Part shown: positions 62,008 through 64,000 of the stretch, one piece after another
Numbering within the stretch: position 1 is the stretch's first letter
How the letters are laid out: the number at the start of each line of letters is the position of its first letter
NCBI GenBank assembly: GCA_963733065.1
Contig: CAVTBT010000005.1
Coordinates: 372,001 to 436,000 of the forward strand
Source: CAVTBT01 sp963733065
Lineage (GTDB): Bacteria; Actinomycetota; Thermoleophilia; Gaiellales; Gaiellaceae
Length of the DNA stretch: 64,000 bases
Direction of reading: 5' to 3'
The notes under the pieces: generated by a model
Databases searched by the model: none
Seen by the model: only the letters and a program-made list of their open reading frames with translations
Told to the model about the DNA's origin: nothing
Translations under genes and position numbers: made by a program

Positions 62008-63051
62008 ATGCGCGTCCTCACCGTCGTCGGCAACCGCCCGCAGTTCGTGAAGTCGGCGCCTCTGTCGGTCGCGCTTCGCGGCGCCGGGATCGAGGAGATC
62101 GTGCTGCACACCGGCCAGCACTGGAATCGCGAGCTCTCCCAGGTCTTCTTCGACGAGCTCGAGGTGCCGGAGCCGGCCTATCGACTCGACCTGCACACCG
62201 CCTCGATCGAGCGCATGCAGCCGGCCGTCCTCCGCGCGATCCGCGCCGAGCGGCCCGACTGGGTGATCGTCATGGGCGATACGAACTCCACGGCCGCAGG
62301 TGGGCGCGCCGGCGTCGAGGGTGGAATCCCGGTCGCACACGTCGAGGCCGGGCTGCGGAGCGGCGACCTCGCGATGCCCGAGGAGCGAAACCGGATCGAG
62401 GTCGACCGCCTGTCGTCGCTGCTGCTGGCGCCCGACGAGCGTTCGCGCTCGATTCTCGAGAGCGAGGGGGTGGCGGGCGTCGTCGAGGTCGTCGGCGACG
62501 TCATGGCCGACGCCAGCCTCCGGTTCGCACCGATCGCGCGCGAACGGCACCCGCGGCCCGATGCCGGCCGCTACGTCGTCGCCACGATCCACCGCGAGGC
62601 CAATGTGGAACAACCGCGACTCGGCCGGATCCTCGACGGCCTGAACCGGCTCGAGGAGCCCGTTGTATTCCCGGTGCACCCGCGGACACGGGCGGCCCTT
62701 ACGGCCGCCGGCCTGCGCCCCGCACGGCACGTCGAGCTCGTCGCCCCCCTCGGCTACCTCCCGTTCGCCGCGCTCGCGTCGCAGGCGCGCGTAATCGTCA
62801 CCGACTCTGGCGGGCTGCAGAAGGAGGCGTACTGGTACGGCGTGCCGTGCGTGACCACGCGGCCCAGCACGGAGTGGGTCGACACGGTCGAGCTCGGCGC
62901 CAACACGCTTGTCGACGACGACCCCGATGCGCTCGTCGCGGCGGTCGGCTCGGCGCGCCCGCTGGACGACGAGCGGCCCGTGCTATATGGGGGCGGACAT
63001 GCGTCGGAGCGTGTCGCGGCCGCGCTCCAAGCTAGGCTCCAACGCCGATGA
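62008..63051 (+). CDS. wecB: UDP-N-acetylglucosamine 2-epimerase (non-hydrolysing)
   Basis: The 347-residue enzyme converts UDP-GlcNAc to UDP-ManNAc. Motifs are VVGNRPQFVKSAPL, LHTGQHWNRELSQVFF, MGDTNSTAAG, HVEAGLRSGD, TIHREANVE and VTDSGGLQKEAYWYGVPCVT, all in family order. It is a little shorter than the usual 370 or so residues, but intact. TAGGCT lies eight bases upstream. Its stop overlaps the ATG of wecC by four bases, so the two make UDP-ManNAcA for a surface polysaccharide. Confidence 0.93.
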   Translation: MRVLTVVGNRPQFVKSAPLSVALRGAGIEEIVLHTGQHWNRELSQVFFDELEVPEPAYRLDLHTASIERMQPAVLRAIRAERPDWVIVMGDTNSTAAGGRAGVEGGIPVAHVEAGLRSGDLAMPEERNRIEVDRLSSLLLAPDERSRSILESEGVAGVVEVVGDVMADASLRFAPIARERHPRPDAGRYVVATIHREANVEQPRLGRILDGLNRLEEPVVFPVHPRTRAALTAAGLRPARHVELVAPLGYLPFAALASQARVIVTDSGGLQKEAYWYGVPCVTTRPSTEWVDTVELGANTLVDDDPDALVAAVGSARPLDDERPVLYGGGHASERVAAALQARLQRR

Positions 63052-64000
63052 AACGGGACGTCGCCATCGTGGGCGCCGGGTACGTCGGCGTACCCCTCGC
63101 GCAGGTCTTCGCGGAGGCCGGCCGCAGCGTGCTGCTCGTGGACATCGACCCGGATCGGGTCGAACGGCTCAACCGCGGCGAGAGCTACATCGAGGACGTC
63201 TCGACCGAGACGCTGCAGCGGCTCGTCGCTGACGGCCTGCGAGCAACCACGGACTACGACGAGCTGCGCGAGGCCGACGCCATCCTGATCGCCCTACCCA
63301 CACCCCTGTCGAAGCAGCGCGAGCCGGACCTCTCGATCGTGCTCTCGGCGACGGCGGAGATCGCGCAGCGCCTGCGGCCCGGCCATCTGGTCGTGCTCGA
63401 GTCCACCACGTACCCCGGTACGACCCGCGACGACGTGCTCCCCGTCCTGGAACGCGTCAGCGGCCTCGCCGTCGGAAAGGACTTCCACCTCGCGTTCTCG
63501 CCCGAGCGCGTCGACCCGGGCCGCACGGACTGGACGACCGGCAACGTGCCCAAGGTCGTCGGTGGGATAGACGACGCCTCGACCGAGGCCGCCGCCGCGC
63601 TCTACGGCGGGGCCATCGAAAAGGTCCACCGCGTCTCCAGCCCCGAAGTCGCCGAGCTGACGAAGCTGCTCGAGAACATCTTCCGCTCGGTCAACATCGC
63701 GCTCGTCAACGAGCTCGCGATGCTCTGCGAGCGCATGGGCATGGACGTCTGGGAGGTCATCGAGGCGGCCGCGACGAAGCCGTTCGGCTTCATGAGCTTC
63801 AAGCCCGGGCCGGGCCTCGGCGGCCACTGCATCCCGATCGACCCCTTCTACCTGACCTGGAAGGCGCGGGAGTACGACTTCACCACCCGCTTCATCGAGC
63901 TGGCCGGCGAGGTCAACCAGAACATGCCGTACTTCTGCCGCTCTCTCGTCTCCCAGGCGCTGAACCACGGCGCCGGGAAGTCGCTCTCGGAATCGCGGAT
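63048..64000 (+). CDS. wecC: UDP-N-acetyl-D-mannosaminuronate dehydrogenase (partial, 3' end outside window)
   Basis: ATG 63048 overlaps the wecB stop. The first 317 residues are present and the frame is open at the window end. The NAD-binding motif VGAGYVGVPLAQVFAEAG, the middle domain with LAFSPERVDPG, KVVGGIDD and ELTKLLENIFRSVNIALVNELA, and the catalytic cysteine GPGLGGHCIPIDPFY mark a UDP-sugar 6-dehydrogenase of the UDP-N-acetylhexosamine group (WecC/WbpA-like). Coupling to wecB favours UDP-ManNAc as substrate. UDP-GlcNAc is the alternative. Confidence 0.9.
   Translation, partial: MKRDVAIVGAGYVGVPLAQVFAEAGRSVLLVDIDPDRVERLNRGESYIEDVSTETLQRLVADGLRATTDYDELREADAILIALPTPLSKQREPDLSIVLSATAEIAQRLRPGHLVVLESTTYPGTTRDDVLPVLERVSGLAVGKDFHLAFSPERVDPGRTDWTTGNVPKVVGGIDDASTEAAAALYGGAIEKVHRVSSPEVAELTKLLENIFRSVNIALVNELAMLCERMGMDVWEVIEAAATKPFGFMSFKPGPGLGGHCIPIDPFYLTWKAREYDFTTRFIELAGEVNQNMPYFCRSLVSQALNHGAGKSLSESR

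Overview
The window is high in G+C (roughly 70% by eye, not computed), densely coded and full of 1-4 base start/stop overlaps. It carries the actinobacterial fhaA-fhaB-pstP-rodA-pbpA-pknB cluster, a SufBCD/SufSU iron-sulfur system, a caa3-type cytochrome oxidase and many GTG starts. I infer an actinomycetote, most likely class Thermoleophilia (Gaiellales or Solirubrobacterales). There is no rRNA, insertion sequence, prophage or CRISPR array. The only RNA gene I see is a tRNA-Lys(CTT). Both edges cut a gene.

Layout. 1-8.5 kb (+): cell-envelope signalling and synthesis operon (FHA proteins, PP2C phosphatase, FtsW/RodA, PBP, PASTA kinase, D-Ala-D-Ala ligase). 8.5-13.0 kb (-): a kinase with a discoidin-like extracellular domain, then a cyclase-ATPase. 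13.0-17.2 kb: gabT and pdxH back to back, a YrdB-like protein, a secreted glycosidase-like protein, dcd. 17.2-19.6 kb (+): a coupled series of small membrane protein, cupredoxin lipoprotein, second membrane protein, 72-residue protein, ECF sigma factor and zinc-finger anti-sigma factor. 19.9-25.5 kb (-): two methyltransferases, Rieske ferredoxin, SufU, SufS and a CtpE-like P-type ATPase. 25.5-31.6 kb: VOC protein, HerA-like ATPase, Lon-N protein, methyltransferase, EttA, cupin, YceH. 31.7-35.8 kb (-): sufC-sufB-VOC-VOC-sufD. 35.9-41.1 kb: SDR, tatA-tatC, amidohydrolase, TPR protein, STAS protein, dihaem cytochrome c. 41.1-46.2 kb (-): caa3 oxidase operon carrying three copies of a UspA-like domain. 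46.3-54.6 kb: DUF6458-like protein, a 2295-residue GAF/PAS histidine kinase, tRNA-Lys and a membrane metalloprotease-like protein. 54.7-61.9 kb: M24 peptidase, SGNH hydrolase with acyltransferase, GGDEF-EAL protein with a repeat-rich surface protein. 62.0-64.0 kb (+): wecB and a partial wecC.

How the genes fit together. The first cluster couples Ser/Thr phosphorylation to peptidoglycan synthesis. The Suf genes, lying in two separate groups, build Fe-S clusters for the Rieske protein. The cytochrome oxidase, dihaem cytochrome and cupredoxin form a redox module. A large signalling complement (two Ser/Thr kinases, a class III cyclase, a giant histidine kinase, a c-di-GMP protein, an ECF sigma pair and a STAS protein) suits a soil or sediment organism.

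Two window-wide features matter for reuse. First, about a dozen genes have a TANNNT -10-like box 5-8 bases before the start codon, which suggests widespread leaderless transcription. Second, five otherwise well-conserved genes (HerA-like, sufC, amidohydrolase, M24 peptidase, acyltransferase) contain six single-base frameshifts, mostly in short homopolymers. That looks more like sequencing error than gene decay.
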